A stretch of DNA of 64,000 nt from Rhodoferax sp. (GCA_013791765.1 VMTC01000107.1:1-64000); one strand, 5' to 3'. Counted from the stretch's first letter, positions 1-8,656 are shown. Notes: generated from the letters alone by a model not told the origin. Program-made: numbers and translations.

Positions 1-282
1 AGCGTACGGCCTTTGCCAGACACATTTGGCGTGGCGCTGGTGCTGGCGCCCCGGCGCAGCCAGCGCAGCCTGGCGCAATGGCAGCTGGCGCCCGGTGCCT
101 TCTTGAGCGACGCGCCGACGCAGCTTCTGGACGATGAGGCGCTCGAACTGCTGCGCAGCCGCATTCCTGCCGCACGCTGCCTGCCGCTGCTGCGCAGTGT
201 GGCCACGCAAAGCCAGCGCGAGCTGCTGCTGGACTACCTGCCCGGGCGGCAACTGGCGCTGCAGGTGGCGCCTTGCCTTTGA
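1..282 (+). CDS. C-terminal end of a ketosynthase-like protein (partial)
   Basis: An open frame runs in from the left edge and gives 93 residues before a TGA. The tail, with a WQLAPGAF stretch and an ending of LLLDYLPGRQL, resembles the C-terminus of the beta-ketoacyl synthase chain-length-factor proteins found in aryl polyene (APE) loci. The catalytic part lies outside the window, so this is inferred mainly from context. Its stop overlaps the ATG of the dehydratase gene (TGATG), so the two are translationally coupled in one operon. Confidence 0.5.
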   Translation, partial: SVRPLPDTFGVALVLAPRRSQRSLAQWQLAPGAFLSDAPTQLLDDEALELLRSRIPAARCLPLLRSVATQSQRELLLDYLPGRQLALQVAPCL

Positions 283-785
283 TGCGCGTGCCCGCAACCC
301 TGCAGCACGCCGATATTGCGCGGCGCATTCCGCACCAGGGCAGCATGTGCCTGCTCGAATGCGTGAGCGCCTGGGACACGCAGCAGATCTGCTGCGAGGC
401 CAGCAGCCACCGGGACAGCAATAACCCCTTGCGCGCGCACGGTCGGCTGGGCGCGGCTTGCGGCATCGAATATGCCGCGCAGGCCATGGCCGTGCATGGT
501 GCCTTGCTGGCGGAAGCCGACTCCGTGGTCGCCAGCCAGCGCCCCACCCTGGGCTACCTGGTCAGCGTGCGTGGCGTGACGCTGCATGTCGATCGGCTTG
601 ATGATTTGAGCGATGCGCTCAGCATTCACGCCGAGCGTTCTGGCGGCGACAGCAGCACGGTTCTCTACAGCTTCACGCTTCATGCCGGCTCCAGGCTGCT
701 GCTTGGCGGGCGCGCTGCGGTCATCCTCGACGCGCACGGCCTGGCGCTGCCGCAGCGCAGCGCAACAACTCCCCCGAAATCATGA
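282..785 (+). CDS. Hotdog-fold 3-hydroxyacyl-ACP dehydratase, ApeP type
   Basis: This 167-residue protein has a FabZ-like hotdog fold signature: IPHQGSM near residue 20 (putative active-site His) and the helix LGAACGIEYAAQAMAVHG near residues 58-75. The family dehydrates 3-hydroxyacyl-ACP, and the ApeP branch acts in polyene fatty acid synthesis. The ATG at 282 is chosen because it overlaps the upstream stop; a TTG nine bases earlier is possible but less likely. The stop overlaps the next ATG (ATGA). The function follows from family and neighbours; the substrate is not shown by the sequence. Confidence 0.75.
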   Translation: MRVPATLQHADIARRIPHQGSMCLLECVSAWDTQQICCEASSHRDSNNPLRAHGRLGAACGIEYAAQAMAVHGALLAEADSVVASQRPTLGYLVSVRGVTLHVDRLDDLSDALSIHAERSGGDSSTVLYSFTLHAGSRLLLGGRAAVILDAHGLALPQRSATTPPKS

Positions 786-1519
786 ACACAACACCTGAGC
801 GCAAACGCGCGCTCGTCACCGGCGGCAGTGGCGGCATCGGCGCGGCGATCTGCCGGCAACTGGCTGCCGACGGCTTTGATGTCATCGTGCACGCCAACCG
901 CCACCTGGAGACCGCCCAAGCCGTGGTCGATGCTATCCAGGCCGCAGGCGGTCAGGCGAAGGCGCTCGCCTTTGACATCACTGATGCCACCACGACCACC
1001 GCCGCGCTGGAGGCGCTCTTGGTGGATGGGCCGATCCAGGTGCTGGTGAACAACGCCGGCATTCACGACGACGCTATCTTTCCGGGCATGCAGCTGAGGC
1101 AGTGGCAACAGGTTATCGATGTGTCGCTCAATGGTTTCTTTCACGTTACCCAGCCTTTGATGATGCCGATGATCCGCACCCGCTGGGGCCGCATCATCAC
1201 CATCACCTCGGTCGCGGCCGTGGCGGGTAACCGCGGCCAGGTCAACTATGCGGCCGCCAAGGGCGCGCTGCATTCGGCCACCAAGTCGCTCGCGCTGGAG
1301 GTGGCCAGCCGGGGCATCACGGTCAATGCCGTGGCACCGGGCATCATCGCCACGTCCATGAGCCAGGCCAGCTTTGATGCCCCCGCCATTGCCAAGCTGG
1401 TGCCGATGCAGCGCGCCGGGCGGCCTGAGGAAGTGGCCGACCTGGTCAGCTTTCTGGCCTCGGAGCGGGCGGCTTACATCAGCGGGCAAATAATTTCCAT
1501 CAACGGCGGGATGATCTAG
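782..1519 (+). CDS. fabG: 3-oxoacyl-ACP reductase (FabG/ApeQ type SDR)
   Basis: This 245-residue classical short-chain dehydrogenase has the cofactor motif TGGSGGIG near residues 13-20, NNAG near 91 and the catalytic set Ser, YAAAK near residues 140-160. The C-terminus SGQIISINGGMI is typical of FabG. It would reduce 3-oxoacyl-ACP with NADPH, the step before the dehydratase encoded just upstream, with which its start overlaps by four bases. In APE loci a further ketosynthase gene usually follows. Here there is only a short open frame of no recognisable family (about 1533-1700), so the operon seems to end or to have been cut after this gene. Confidence 0.85.
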   Translation: MNTTPERKRALVTGGSGGIGAAICRQLAADGFDVIVHANRHLETAQAVVDAIQAAGGQAKALAFDITDATTTTAALEALLVDGPIQVLVNNAGIHDDAIFPGMQLRQWQQVIDVSLNGFFHVTQPLMMPMIRTRWGRIITITSVAAVAGNRGQVNYAAAKGALHSATKSLALEVASRGITVNAVAPGIIATSMSQASFDAPAIAKLVPMQRAGRPEEVADLVSFLASERAAYISGQIISINGGMI

Positions 1520-1782
1520 AGAGGGGCGGCCCATGACTGCAAAAGACTGGGTTGGGGTTGCTGCGGCCATTCCTCGCTTGACCACTATGGGCAAGTCAGT
1601 GCCCACGCTTTACCGGTCACGGCAGCATCCCGGCCATCCGGGTGCCGGCATGAGGCCGTCAGAGGTCGTCGGGCGCGTTCGGCCCCTAAACGATGGCTGA
1701 CGGGCCCGCTACCGGCGGCTGGAATTCGAACACGGGTGGCGTTGCGAACCCGCGAAAACGGGCCGAACGTGGGCTCAGACTC

Positions 1783-1944
1783 TCAAGTCTTGAGCACCAG
1801 GCGCAGCAGCATGGCCACGGCCAGCAAGGCGGCGATGCTGGCAGCCCAGATGCCCGCCATCCAGAGCAGACGGGACCACAGGGACTGCGGCTCATCACGG
1901 GGCGGTGTCGCGATGGCGGGCCAACCGAGCATGGACCGCTTCAT
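1783..1944 (-). CDS. Small DUF2474 membrane protein of the bd-oxidase operon
   Basis: A 53-residue protein with one membrane segment (WMAGIWAASIAALLAVAMLL, residues about 28-47) and a basic end. Proteins of this size and pattern (DUF2474) commonly follow cioAB/cydAB and are thought to play a CydX-like accessory role. The ATG overlaps the cydB stop codon (ATGA), so it is the third gene of the operon. A short inverted repeat (AGACTCTCAAGTCT, 1777-1790) covers its stop, but no T-run follows it. Confidence 0.75.
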   Translation of the reverse strand: MKRSMLGWPAIATPPRDEPQSLWSRLLWMAGIWAASIAALLAVAMLLRLVLKT

Positions 1945-2945
1945 GCGTGGTACCCGTGCGCACCCACCTTGCCGCGGAACACCCAGTACGCCCACGCGGT
2001 GTAGACGAGGATGATGGGCAGCACCAGGCCGACGCCCCAGAGCATGAAGATCTGGCTACTGCGATCAGTGGCTGCCGCCCAGATGGTGACGGCACCGGGG
2101 ACCACATACGGAAAAACGCTGATGCCCAGTCCGACAAAACACAGGAAAAAGATGGCGAGCGTCAGCAGGAACGGTGCCCGCTCATGTCCGGCCCGCAGGC
2201 GACGCGCGAAGGCGACGCTGGCCAGCGCCACCAGAACGGGCACGGGTGCCACGGCCAGGATGGTGGGCCAGCGCATCCAGTTGTCGAAGTAGGCGGCATT
2301 GAGGAACGGGGTTGCAACACTCACCGCCACGATGGCGGCCAGCGTGGCGCCGCCAAGCCACCAGGCCATGGTCCGGGCCTGTTGCTGCAGACGGCCTTCG
2401 GTCTTCATGACCAGCCAAGTAGAGCCCAGCAAGGCATAGGCGATGGCCACAGACACACCCGTGAGCAGTGAAAACGGTGTGAGCCAGTCCCACCAGCCGC
2501 CCGCATAGGCACGGCCCTCGACGGCAACGCCTTGCAGCAGCGCGCCCAGGACCACCCCTTGCGACACGGCCGCCAGCAGCGACCCGCCGCTGAACGCCAA
2601 ATCCCAGTAACCCTGGTGGGCCGGGTCGCGCCAGCGAAACTCGAACGCCACGCCGCGAAACACCAGGGCCAGGAGCATGGCGATGATGGGTGCGTACAAG
2701 GCCGAGAGGATCAGCCCGTAGGCCAGGGGAAAGGCGGCGAGCAGCCCGCCGCCGCCCAGCACCAGCCAAGTCTCGTTGCCGTCCCACACTGGGGCGATGC
2801 TGTTCATGGCGGTGTCGCGGTCCTGGCCCACGGCGAAAGAGCGAAACAGGATGCCGATGCCCAGGTCGAAGCCATCCAGCACCACGTAGATGAACACGGC
2901 CGCCACGATGATGAAGGCCCAGATGATGGTGAGATCGATGGTCAT
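1941..2945 (-). CDS. cydB: Cytochrome bd-type ubiquinol oxidase subunit II
   Basis: This 334-residue protein has about eight to nine hydrophobic helices and the CydB signatures VVLDGFDLGIG near residue 21 and WDGNETWLV near residue 54. Together with CydA it oxidises quinol and reduces oxygen in the cytoplasmic membrane. It lies ten bases downstream of cydA and overlaps the DUF2474 gene. The length and partner point to the cyanide-insensitive (CIO) branch, so cioB would be an equally good name. Confidence 0.92.
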   Translation of the reverse strand: MTIDLTIIWAFIIVAAVFIYVVLDGFDLGIGILFRSFAVGQDRDTAMNSIAPVWDGNETWLVLGGGGLLAAFPLAYGLILSALYAPIIAMLLALVFRGVAFEFRWRDPAHQGYWDLAFSGGSLLAAVSQGVVLGALLQGVAVEGRAYAGGWWDWLTPFSLLTGVSVAIAYALLGSTWLVMKTEGRLQQQARTMAWWLGGATLAAIVAVSVATPFLNAAYFDNWMRWPTILAVAPVPVLVALASVAFARRLRAGHERAPFLLTLAIFFLCFVGLGISVFPYVVPGAVTIWAAATDRSSQIFMLWGVGLVLPIILVYTAWAYWVFRGKVGAHGYHA

Positions 2946-2955
2946 GGGGGTCGCC

Positions 2956-4368
2956 TCATTTGGTTGGCAGTACGTCAGGCCTCAGCGCCGCGGCAGGCGT
3001 GGTGCCGGCCGTTCGCATGGGAATATGGGGCGGCTCCGGCTCTTGCACCTCCGGGGCCTTGGCCATCAGCTTCAGGATGTAGAGCACCCCGGCGCCAAAG
3101 ACCACGAAATACACGACCACAAACGCCACCAGCGATACCGCCACGGCGGGCGCCGCGAGGGGTGAGGCCGATTCGGCCGTGCGCATCAGGCCGTAAATGG
3201 TCCACGGTTGGCGCCCCACCTCGGTGGTGATCCAGCCCGCCAGCACCGCGACCAGGCCCGACGGCCCCATGGCCAGCGCGAAGCGGTGCAGCCCCTTCCA
3301 TTCGTACAGCCGACCCTTTGCGCGGGCCCACAGGCTGAGCATGCCCAGGCCAGCCATCAGAAAACCCAGGCCGACCATGATGCGAAACGACCAGAACACC
3401 ACACCCACAGGCGGGTGGTCGGCAGCGGGCACGGTGTCCAGCCCGGCCAGGGGAGCGTTGAGGTCGTGCTTGAGGATCAGCGAGGACAGCTTCGGGATTT
3501 CCACCGCGTAATCGACCCGGCCTTCGGCGCTGTTCGGAATACCGAACAGGATCAGTGGCGCGCCATTCGGGTGACTCTGGTAGTGGCCTTCCATGGCCAT
3601 CACCTTCACCGGCTGGTGCTCCAGCGTGTTCAAGCCGTGCATATCACCCAGCACGATCTGCAGCGGCGCGACGATGGCGGCCATCCACATCGCCATCGAG
3701 AACATCAGCCGTGCGCGCGGGTTGGTACGGTTCTTTAGCAGGTGCCAGGCACCGACACCGCCGACCAGGAAAGCCGTGGTCAGGTACGCGGCCGACAGCG
3801 TATGCACCAACCGGTACGGAAAGCTGGGGTTGAAGATGATAGCCAGCCAGCTGCCGGCCGAGATGAACTGACCGTTGGCGTTCATCGTGTAGCCGGTTGG
3901 CGTCTGCATCCAGCTGTTCACCGACAGGATCCAGAAGGCAGAGACAAAGGTGCCCAGCGCCACCATCAGCGTGGCGGTGAAGTGCAGGCGCTTGCCCACG
4001 CGGTTCATGCCGAACAGCATCACGCCCAGGAAGCCGGCCTCCAGGAAAAAGGCGGTCAGCACCTCGTAGGCCATCAGCGGGCCGATGATCGGGCCGGCCC
4101 TGTCAGAGAAAACCGCCCAGTTGGTGCCAAACTGGTAGGACATCACGATGCCCGAGACCACGCCCATGGCGAATACCAGCGCGAAAATCTTGATCCAGTA
4201 CCGAAACAGATTCATGTAGTCTTCACGCCCGGTCTTCAGCCAAAGGCCTTCGAGAACGGCGAGGTAACTGGCCAGCCCGATCGTGATGGCCGGGAACAAA
4301 AAATGAAAACTGACGGTAAATGCAAACTGGATGCGCGCCAGCAGCAACGGGTCGGGAAGATCGAACAT
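2956..4368 (-). CDS. cydA: Cytochrome bd-type ubiquinol oxidase subunit I (CIO-like)
   Basis: This 470-residue haem-binding subunit carries the CydA signatures: an N-terminal ARIQFAFTVSFHFLFPA block, the quinol-loop motif LEHQPVKVMAMEG and the GRQPW motif near residue 385. It is shorter than the roughly 520 residues of E. coli CydA because the Q-loop is short, as in the cyanide-insensitive CioA proteins. The enzyme is a high-affinity oxygen reductase with low proton-pumping yield. The start is ATG at 4368 because the codon before it is only a TTG. No clear FNR-type site was found upstream. Confidence 0.92.
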   Translation of the reverse strand: MFDLPDPLLLARIQFAFTVSFHFLFPAITIGLASYLAVLEGLWLKTGREDYMNLFRYWIKIFALVFAMGVVSGIVMSYQFGTNWAVFSDRAGPIIGPLMAYEVLTAFFLEAGFLGVMLFGMNRVGKRLHFTATLMVALGTFVSAFWILSVNSWMQTPTGYTMNANGQFISAGSWLAIIFNPSFPYRLVHTLSAAYLTTAFLVGGVGAWHLLKNRTNPRARLMFSMAMWMAAIVAPLQIVLGDMHGLNTLEHQPVKVMAMEGHYQSHPNGAPLILFGIPNSAEGRVDYAVEIPKLSSLILKHDLNAPLAGLDTVPAADHPPVGVVFWSFRIMVGLGFLMAGLGMLSLWARAKGRLYEWKGLHRFALAMGPSGLVAVLAGWITTEVGRQPWTIYGLMRTAESASPLAAPAVAVSLVAFVVVYFVVFGAGVLYILKLMAKAPEVQEPEPPHIPMRTAGTTPAAALRPDVLPTK

Positions 4369-4949
4369 CAATTCGTTTCTGGCAAATCAGCCAAGTCATG
4401 GACCTGTTTAGAGCTGGATCAGCGCCCGAATTGAGCTCTGCACAGGGGGAAATCGCCAGATCCTTTGCGCTTCCCAGTTAATTTGACATATAGCTTAGCA
4501 CTGATGAATGGGGCGAATAACCCGGACTCCGGTTGCCATGACGGGCGTGAGGGTCTCTGGATTTTTCCTGGTTCACTTGCATTTCTGGCGGCAAATGATG
4601 CCTCGCTGCCGATGCTGGCAGCCCAGGTGCCCACCTGAAACCCCTGCCCGAACTCACCGCTTTCCTTGAAGGGCCGGCCGAGCCGCACATCCTGTTCGAA
4701 GCGCGGTACCGCATCCTGGCGCCTGCTCAAGAGTCCGTCGGCTGAGAAAAATGACATCCTCAGTTGAGCGACCCCTTCCGAGTTGCTGGGACCGACGAAT
4801 GCCCAAACTGGACCAGCACCGGCAACGACCACTCAGGAGAACCCGACAAAAATTCCTGGCTCGCGGTGACCGACCGGTTACGCTGCAGACTTGTCCTTCG
4901 CGCGAATCCACTTGCTGTATGGCGGCTCGTCGGAAAATTGCTTCGCCCT
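4369..4949. other. Gene-poor spacer with a decayed regulator fragment
   Basis: This 581-bp stretch lies between cydA and the glycosyltransferase gene. Apart from the regulator remnant annotated separately (about 4606-4743, plus strand), nothing in it looks like a conserved gene. A 137-codon minus-strand open frame (4419-4832) crosses the remnant in another frame and has no family resemblance. The promoter of cydA must lie here, but I could not assign it. Confidence 0.5.
4606..4743 (+). pseudogene. Remnant of a PAS-containing regulator (possibly sigma-54 type)
   Basis: One plus-strand frame reads LPELTAFLEGPAEPHILFEA followed by RYRILAPAQ and then a stop. This strongly resembles the start of the PAS sensor domain in Fis-type sigma-54-dependent regulators (usual form: FLEG..EPHILFD..YRILAAN). 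There is no in-frame ATG, and the match ends after about 35 residues. It looks like the surviving N-terminal scrap of a regulator once divergent from cydA. The family assignment is from memory of the motif and is not certain. Confidence 0.4.
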
Positions 4950-5720
4950 TTAGACGCCCCGAATGCGCCGCGCCAACAGCAGCGGCAGACGCAGGATGAA
5001 ACCCAGCAGCAGACGCGCGTGCATCCAGGTCAGCAAAAGGTTGTCGCGCAGGTAGTTGAAATGCGAGACACCGCCTTCATCGGCGCGGAAGTAGCGCACC
5101 GTGGCCGGCAGGTTCACGGGCTTGACACCCTGCCAGCACATGCGCACGGCGGCCTCGGGGTCGAAGTCAAAGCGGCGCATCCAGCGCTGGCCCTGCATCA
5201 CGCGCCGCAGCGGCTCGATCGGGTAAACACGAAAACCGAACAGCGAATCGCCAATGCCCGCCCACAGCGTTTCCAGATTGGCCCACGCGTTCGAGACCTT
5301 GCGCCCGTTGACGCGCAGGCGCGGCGCGTCAGCCGCGAACACCGGCACCCCCAGCACCATGGCAGCCGGCTGGGCGATGGACGCCGCCATGAAGTCGGGG
5401 ATCAACGGGGCCGGGTGCTGGCCATCAGAGTCCATGGTCAGCGCATGGGTGAAGCCCTGCGCCGCCGCCAGGTCCAGCCCGTGCAGCACGGCCGCACCCT
5501 TGCCGACGTTGCGCGGCAACACGATCACATGCAAATCCTGATCCTGCGCTGCCATGGCTTGCAGGCCTTGCGCGCTGGCATCGGTGCTGCCGTCCACCAC
5601 GACCCAGACCGGCGACCACTGGGCGCGCGCCGAACGCACGGTCTCAAACACCTTGGTGCCGGGGTTGTAGCTGGGGATCAGCACCAGGTGGGTGCGCGAG
5701 GCGCGCGGCGCAGTGTTCAT
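4950..5720 (-). CDS. Family 2 glycosyltransferase
   Basis: This 256-residue protein has a GT-A fold pattern: IPSYNPG near residue 16, VVVDGSTD near 39, and the metal-binding MDSDGQHP near 95. The C-terminus is basic and hydrophobic. GT2 enzymes move a sugar from a nucleotide donor to an acceptor. In APE-like loci a similar protein sits with an acyltransferase, as here, where the acyltransferase gene lies 35 bp upstream. ATG at 5720 is chosen; a TTG two codons earlier also fits the frame. The acceptor is unknown. Confidence 0.8.
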   Translation of the reverse strand: MNTAPRASRTHLVLIPSYNPGTKVFETVRSARAQWSPVWVVVDGSTDASAQGLQAMAAQDQDLHVIVLPRNVGKGAAVLHGLDLAAAQGFTHALTMDSDGQHPAPLIPDFMAASIAQPAAMVLGVPVFAADAPRLRVNGRKVSNAWANLETLWAGIGDSLFGFRVYPIEPLRRVMQGQRWMRRFDFDPEAAVRMCWQGVKPVNLPATVRYFRADEGGVSHFNYLRDNLLLTWMHARLLLGFILRLPLLLARRIRGV

Positions 5721-5755
5721 TGGCAAAAAGCAACAGAGGAAATGAGATTCTGCCC

Positions 5756-6544
5756 TCAGGCTGGGGGCGCTTCGATGGAGAAGTCGGGCAGCAGGGCGTG
5801 CGCCAGCTCGGACTGAAAATACTGCTCGAGCTGCCGGGCGAAGTCCGCCGTGTGCTGGGGCGGGTCAAAACGCTTGCCGAGCCGGATGCGGTAGGTGATG
5901 GGCATTTTGGGCGTCCACAGCACCGACCAGCCTTTGCCCAGAAAGCCTGAGTCGGTTTCAATGAAGACCGTCTGGACCGCGACGTCGGCCTTTTTGGCGA
6001 TCAGCCCGGCCGTGCCCTGCATCGCGTTCACCGGAAACCGGGTGCTGCGCGTGCCCTCGGGAAACAGAAGCAGGTGGCTGCCCTGCCCTAAATCGTCCAC
6101 GGCGCCTTGCACCATGGCGCGCAGCGGCGTGTTACGGATGTAGCCCGCCAAGCGGGCGCCCGCGCCAAAAAAAACACTGTTGACAAGGTCGGCCTTCAGG
6201 ATACAGACGGCATTGGGCAGCCGCGACAAGACCATGACCGCGTCGAGCAGCGAGGGATGGTTGGGCGCAATCACCAGGGCCGGCCCCCCCCTGAGCGCAT
6301 CCAGTTCGGTCAAATCAAAGCGACACGCCCCCAGAAACTCCAGAGAGCGCAAGTAGAAACGAAACACCAGGGCGATCAACTGCCGCCCGGTTCGTTTGCT
6401 CAGCGCCCGTGGCAAGACCGCCCGCAAGGGCAGCGCCAGCAACGTCACCGCGAGGCAGATCAGGCCCAGCAGCAAGAAGCCCAGGTGCATTCTGATGGTT
6501 TCATGCAGGGCGCGTTGGGGTTGAGGTAAGGCGTGCTCGTTCAT
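5756..6544 (-). CDS. Lysophospholipid acyltransferase family protein (PlsC-like)
   Basis: This 262-residue protein has an N-terminal membrane segment (about residues 20-42), the acyltransferase box NHPSLLD (H-x4-D) near residue 95 and the FPEGTR motif near residue 160. The family transfers acyl groups from acyl-ACP or acyl-CoA to a hydroxyl acceptor. Its pairing with the GT2 gene and closeness to the 1-1.5 kb fatty acid genes suggest a role in anchoring or finishing an aryl polyene-type lipid rather than bulk phosphatidic acid synthesis. That role is inferred. Confidence 0.82.
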   Translation of the reverse strand: MNEHALPQPQRALHETIRMHLGFLLLGLICLAVTLLALPLRAVLPRALSKRTGRQLIALVFRFYLRSLEFLGACRFDLTELDALRGGPALVIAPNHPSLLDAVMVLSRLPNAVCILKADLVNSVFFGAGARLAGYIRNTPLRAMVQGAVDDLGQGSHLLLFPEGTRSTRFPVNAMQGTAGLIAKKADVAVQTVFIETDSGFLGKGWSVLWTPKMPITYRIRLGKRFDPPQHTADFARQLEQYFQSELAHALLPDFSIEAPPA

Positions 6545-6687
6545 GACGACATCGGGGTAAGTTTCATTCAGTAGGGGTGAGCGGTGAATTTAGCCCGGTC
6601 ATGCGGGCATTAAATCACTTCTTGCCGACCACCAGATCAATTCAGGCCCGACGCGTCACGATGGGCGCCATGCGCTACTGCGGCGGC

Positions 6688-7371
6688 TCAGAGCTGGCGC
6701 TCAAGCCACTGCGTCAAGACAGCCGCCAAGCGCTCGGGCCCGATCAGACCGCCCGCCATCTCTTGCGCGTCAACGGTGCCGTGCCGTAGCAAGGGCTCGT
6801 GCTGGGGGTGTCCCATGGCGCCACAGAGCAACGCCCAGTCAACCGGGCCCACCAGGGTGCCGGCCACCAGCAGCACGCCTGTGCGGCACCTTCTCTGCGC
6901 CAGACCCACCAGCTTGCGGCCCTGCGCATTCACCAGTTCCCAGGGCGACAGGCCGCCAAAGCAGGCCCAGTTCACACTGCTGACGGCGCTTGCCTCATGC
7001 GCACGGGCCAGTTCCTGCGGTGGCAGGGCACGCGCGACCACGCCGAATTCCTTGAGTGCTGCCACATGCAGCTGCCCCAAGTGCCGATAGCTGTCGATCA
7101 GACCGTTGCAGACCCAAGGGTGCTGCGGCGGCACAACGACCGAGACGCTGACCAGCCACGGGCCAGTTAGAACAGCACCGCCGCCTGACTCACGCACCGT
7201 CACTTCGGCCCGTCCGTGGAGGAGGCGCTCAATGTCATCGCGCAGGGCGCGTTGCGAACAGCCCAGCACAATGGCCGGTGCGGCGTAGGTCCAGACACGA
7301 AAGCGCGGGCCGGCCCCGGCCAGCGCAAGCTCACTGAGATTCCACGCCTGCTCTTCAAGGGCCGCGTTTAC
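6688..7371 (-). CDS. Lipoate-protein ligase A family protein, start codon apparently lost
   Basis: About 227 residues fit the BPL/LplA/LipB ligase fold: a conserved start (VNAALEEQAWNLSEL), a GGGAVLTGPW loop near residue 70 and a LVGLAQRR segment near residue 150 with the expected lysine. The likely role is attaching lipoate or octanoate to the lipoyl carrier encoded immediately upstream. No ATG, GTG or TTG lies near the homology start. A Shine-Dalgarno AAGGAG sits five bases before GTA at 7371-7369, so a GTG-to-GTA change is the simplest explanation. The coordinate given is that GTA. The gene may be poorly translated or inactive. Confidence 0.65.
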   Translation of the reverse strand, partial: VNAALEEQAWNLSELALAGAGPRFRVWTYAAPAIVLGCSQRALRDDIERLLHGRAEVTVRESGGGAVLTGPWLVSVSVVVPPQHPWVCNGLIDSYRHLGQLHVAALKEFGVVARALPPQELARAHEASAVSSVNWACFGGLSPWELVNAQGRKLVGLAQRRCRTGVLLVAGTLVGPVDWALLCGAMGHPQHEPLLRHGTVDAQEMAGGLIGPERLAAVLTQWLERQL

Positions 7372-7619
7372 GTCAACTCCTTCAACATGGCAATCGGTTT
7401 GCCCTGCGCGAAAGTCTCTCCGGCGGGCACCAGGATCTTCTCGACGCGGCCATCGCCGGGCGCCACGATGTCCTGGTTCGCCTTGACCAGAACGACATTG
7501 GCCAAGGTTTGGCCGACGCGCACCGTGTCGCCCTCGGCCACCAGCCATTTGTCGACCAGGGCCTCGGTGGCCGGGTCGATGTCTTTCCAGGCCTCGGGGC
7601 TCAGCGTGATGCCGGTCAT
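7368..7619 (-). CDS. Free-standing lipoyl-domain protein
   Basis: This 83-residue protein is a single biotinyl/lipoyl carrier domain, with the half-repeats WLVAEGDTVRVGQTLANV and LVPAGETFAQGKPIAML. The modified lysine is probably that of VLVKANQDIVAP near residue 46, an unusual context compared with the common ETDKA. It would carry the acyl or reduced lipoyl group produced by the E1 subunits encoded upstream. The ATG overlaps the E1-beta stop (ATGA). No E2 catalytic domain is attached, which is unusual for such complexes. Confidence 0.8.
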   Translation of the reverse strand: MTGITLSPEAWKDIDPATEALVDKWLVAEGDTVRVGQTLANVVLVKANQDIVAPGDGRVEKILVPAGETFAQGKPIAMLKELT

Positions 7620-8656
7620 GCGGCGATGCCTTCCGCCATGCGCGCCTGCATCAGCTTTTGACTGGCCTCCACAATGCCTTTGACCTGCGGTATGACAAAC
7701 TGCTCCAGCGGGCGGCTGTAGGGGATCGGCACATTGGGCAGCGCGAGCCGCTTGATGGGCGCTTTCAGGACCACCGTGTCCAGGTTTTCCGCCACGATGG
7801 CAGAGATTTCACCGGTCAGGCCAAAGCCCAGGTAGTCCTCGTCGGCAATCAGGAGGCGGCCGGTTTTGGCCACCGATTTGAGCACCGCAGCGCGGTCGAG
7901 CGGCACCAGGGTGCGCAGGTCGATGACTTCGGCGCTGATGCCTTGAGCGGCCAGTTCGTCGGCCGCGAGCAGCGCCTTCTGCACCATCTGGCTGATCGTC
8001 ACGATGGTGAGGTCCTGCCCTTCACGCACCGCCTTGGCCTGCCCGAACGGGATGGTGTACGCGGCCTCGGGCACCTCGTTGCTGCTGCCCTCGAAATACG
8101 CCATCCACGGCAACCCCATGATGCCCTTGTGGTACATGAACATGACCGGGTTGTCATCGCGAATCGCCTGGGTCATCAGACCCTTGGCGTCATAGGCATT
8201 CGACGGCACCACCACCTTGATGCCCGGCATGTGGGCAAAGGTGGCGTACAGGCACTGCGAGTGCTGGGCGGCATCGTTGTAGCCGCCGCCAATGGCAGTG
8301 GTCAACACCACCGGCAGCTTGATGTTGCCACCGGCCATGTAGGTGTTTTTGGCCAGGTGGTTGTAGATCTGGTCCATGCAGACACCGAAGAAATCGACAA
8401 ACATCAGCTCAACGATCGGTCGCAGGCCAGCCGCCGCCGCACCGGTCGCGGTGCCGATGAATGCCGTCTCAGAAATCGGCGTGTCCATGATGCGGTCCTT
8501 GCCGAACTTGTCGAGCAAGCCACCGGTGGCGCCAAAGATGCCGCCGTAGGCGCCAATGTCTTCGCCCATGACGAACACATTGGAGTCGCGTGTCATTTCC
8601 TGGGCGATGGCCTCGGAGATTGCCTGGGCCATTGTGAGTTTGCGGGTTGTGCTCAT
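7616..8656 (-). CDS. 2-oxoacid/acetoin dehydrogenase E1 component, beta subunit
   Basis: This 346-residue transketolase-like subunit has MGEDIGAYGGIFGAT near residue 31 and DTPISETAFIGTATGAAAAG near residue 58, both conserved in AcoB, PdhB and BkdB proteins. With the alpha subunit it forms the thiamine diphosphate site that decarboxylates a 2-oxoacid or cleaves acetoin. A good ribosome site (AGGAG, six bases before ATG) supports the start. The substrate cannot be read from the sequence; acetoin dehydrogenase is the closest named relative. Confidence 0.88.
   Translation of the reverse strand: MSTTRKLTMAQAISEAIAQEMTRDSNVFVMGEDIGAYGGIFGATGGLLDKFGKDRIMDTPISETAFIGTATGAAAAGLRPIVELMFVDFFGVCMDQIYNHLAKNTYMAGGNIKLPVVLTTAIGGGYNDAAQHSQCLYATFAHMPGIKVVVPSNAYDAKGLMTQAIRDDNPVMFMYHKGIMGLPWMAYFEGSSNEVPEAAYTIPFGQAKAVREGQDLTIVTISQMVQKALLAADELAAQGISAEVIDLRTLVPLDRAAVLKSVAKTGRLLIADEDYLGFGLTGEISAIVAENLDTVVLKAPIKRLALPNVPIPYSRPLEQFVIPQVKGIVEASQKLMQARMAEGIAA

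Noticed and set aside
1533..1700. A 55-codon frame after fabG with a purine-rich leader
   Set aside because: No family resemblance, and it ends in GC-rich noise. It could be a decayed ketosynthase start, but I cannot support that.
1700..1790. A tRNA-like T-loop (GGAATTCGAAC) near the DUF2474 gene
   Set aside because: No cloverleaf with matching acceptor and anticodon stems can be drawn around it.
4419..4832. A 137-codon minus-strand frame upstream of cydA
   Set aside because: The recognisable protein signal here is on the other strand (PAS remnant). This frame has no motif.
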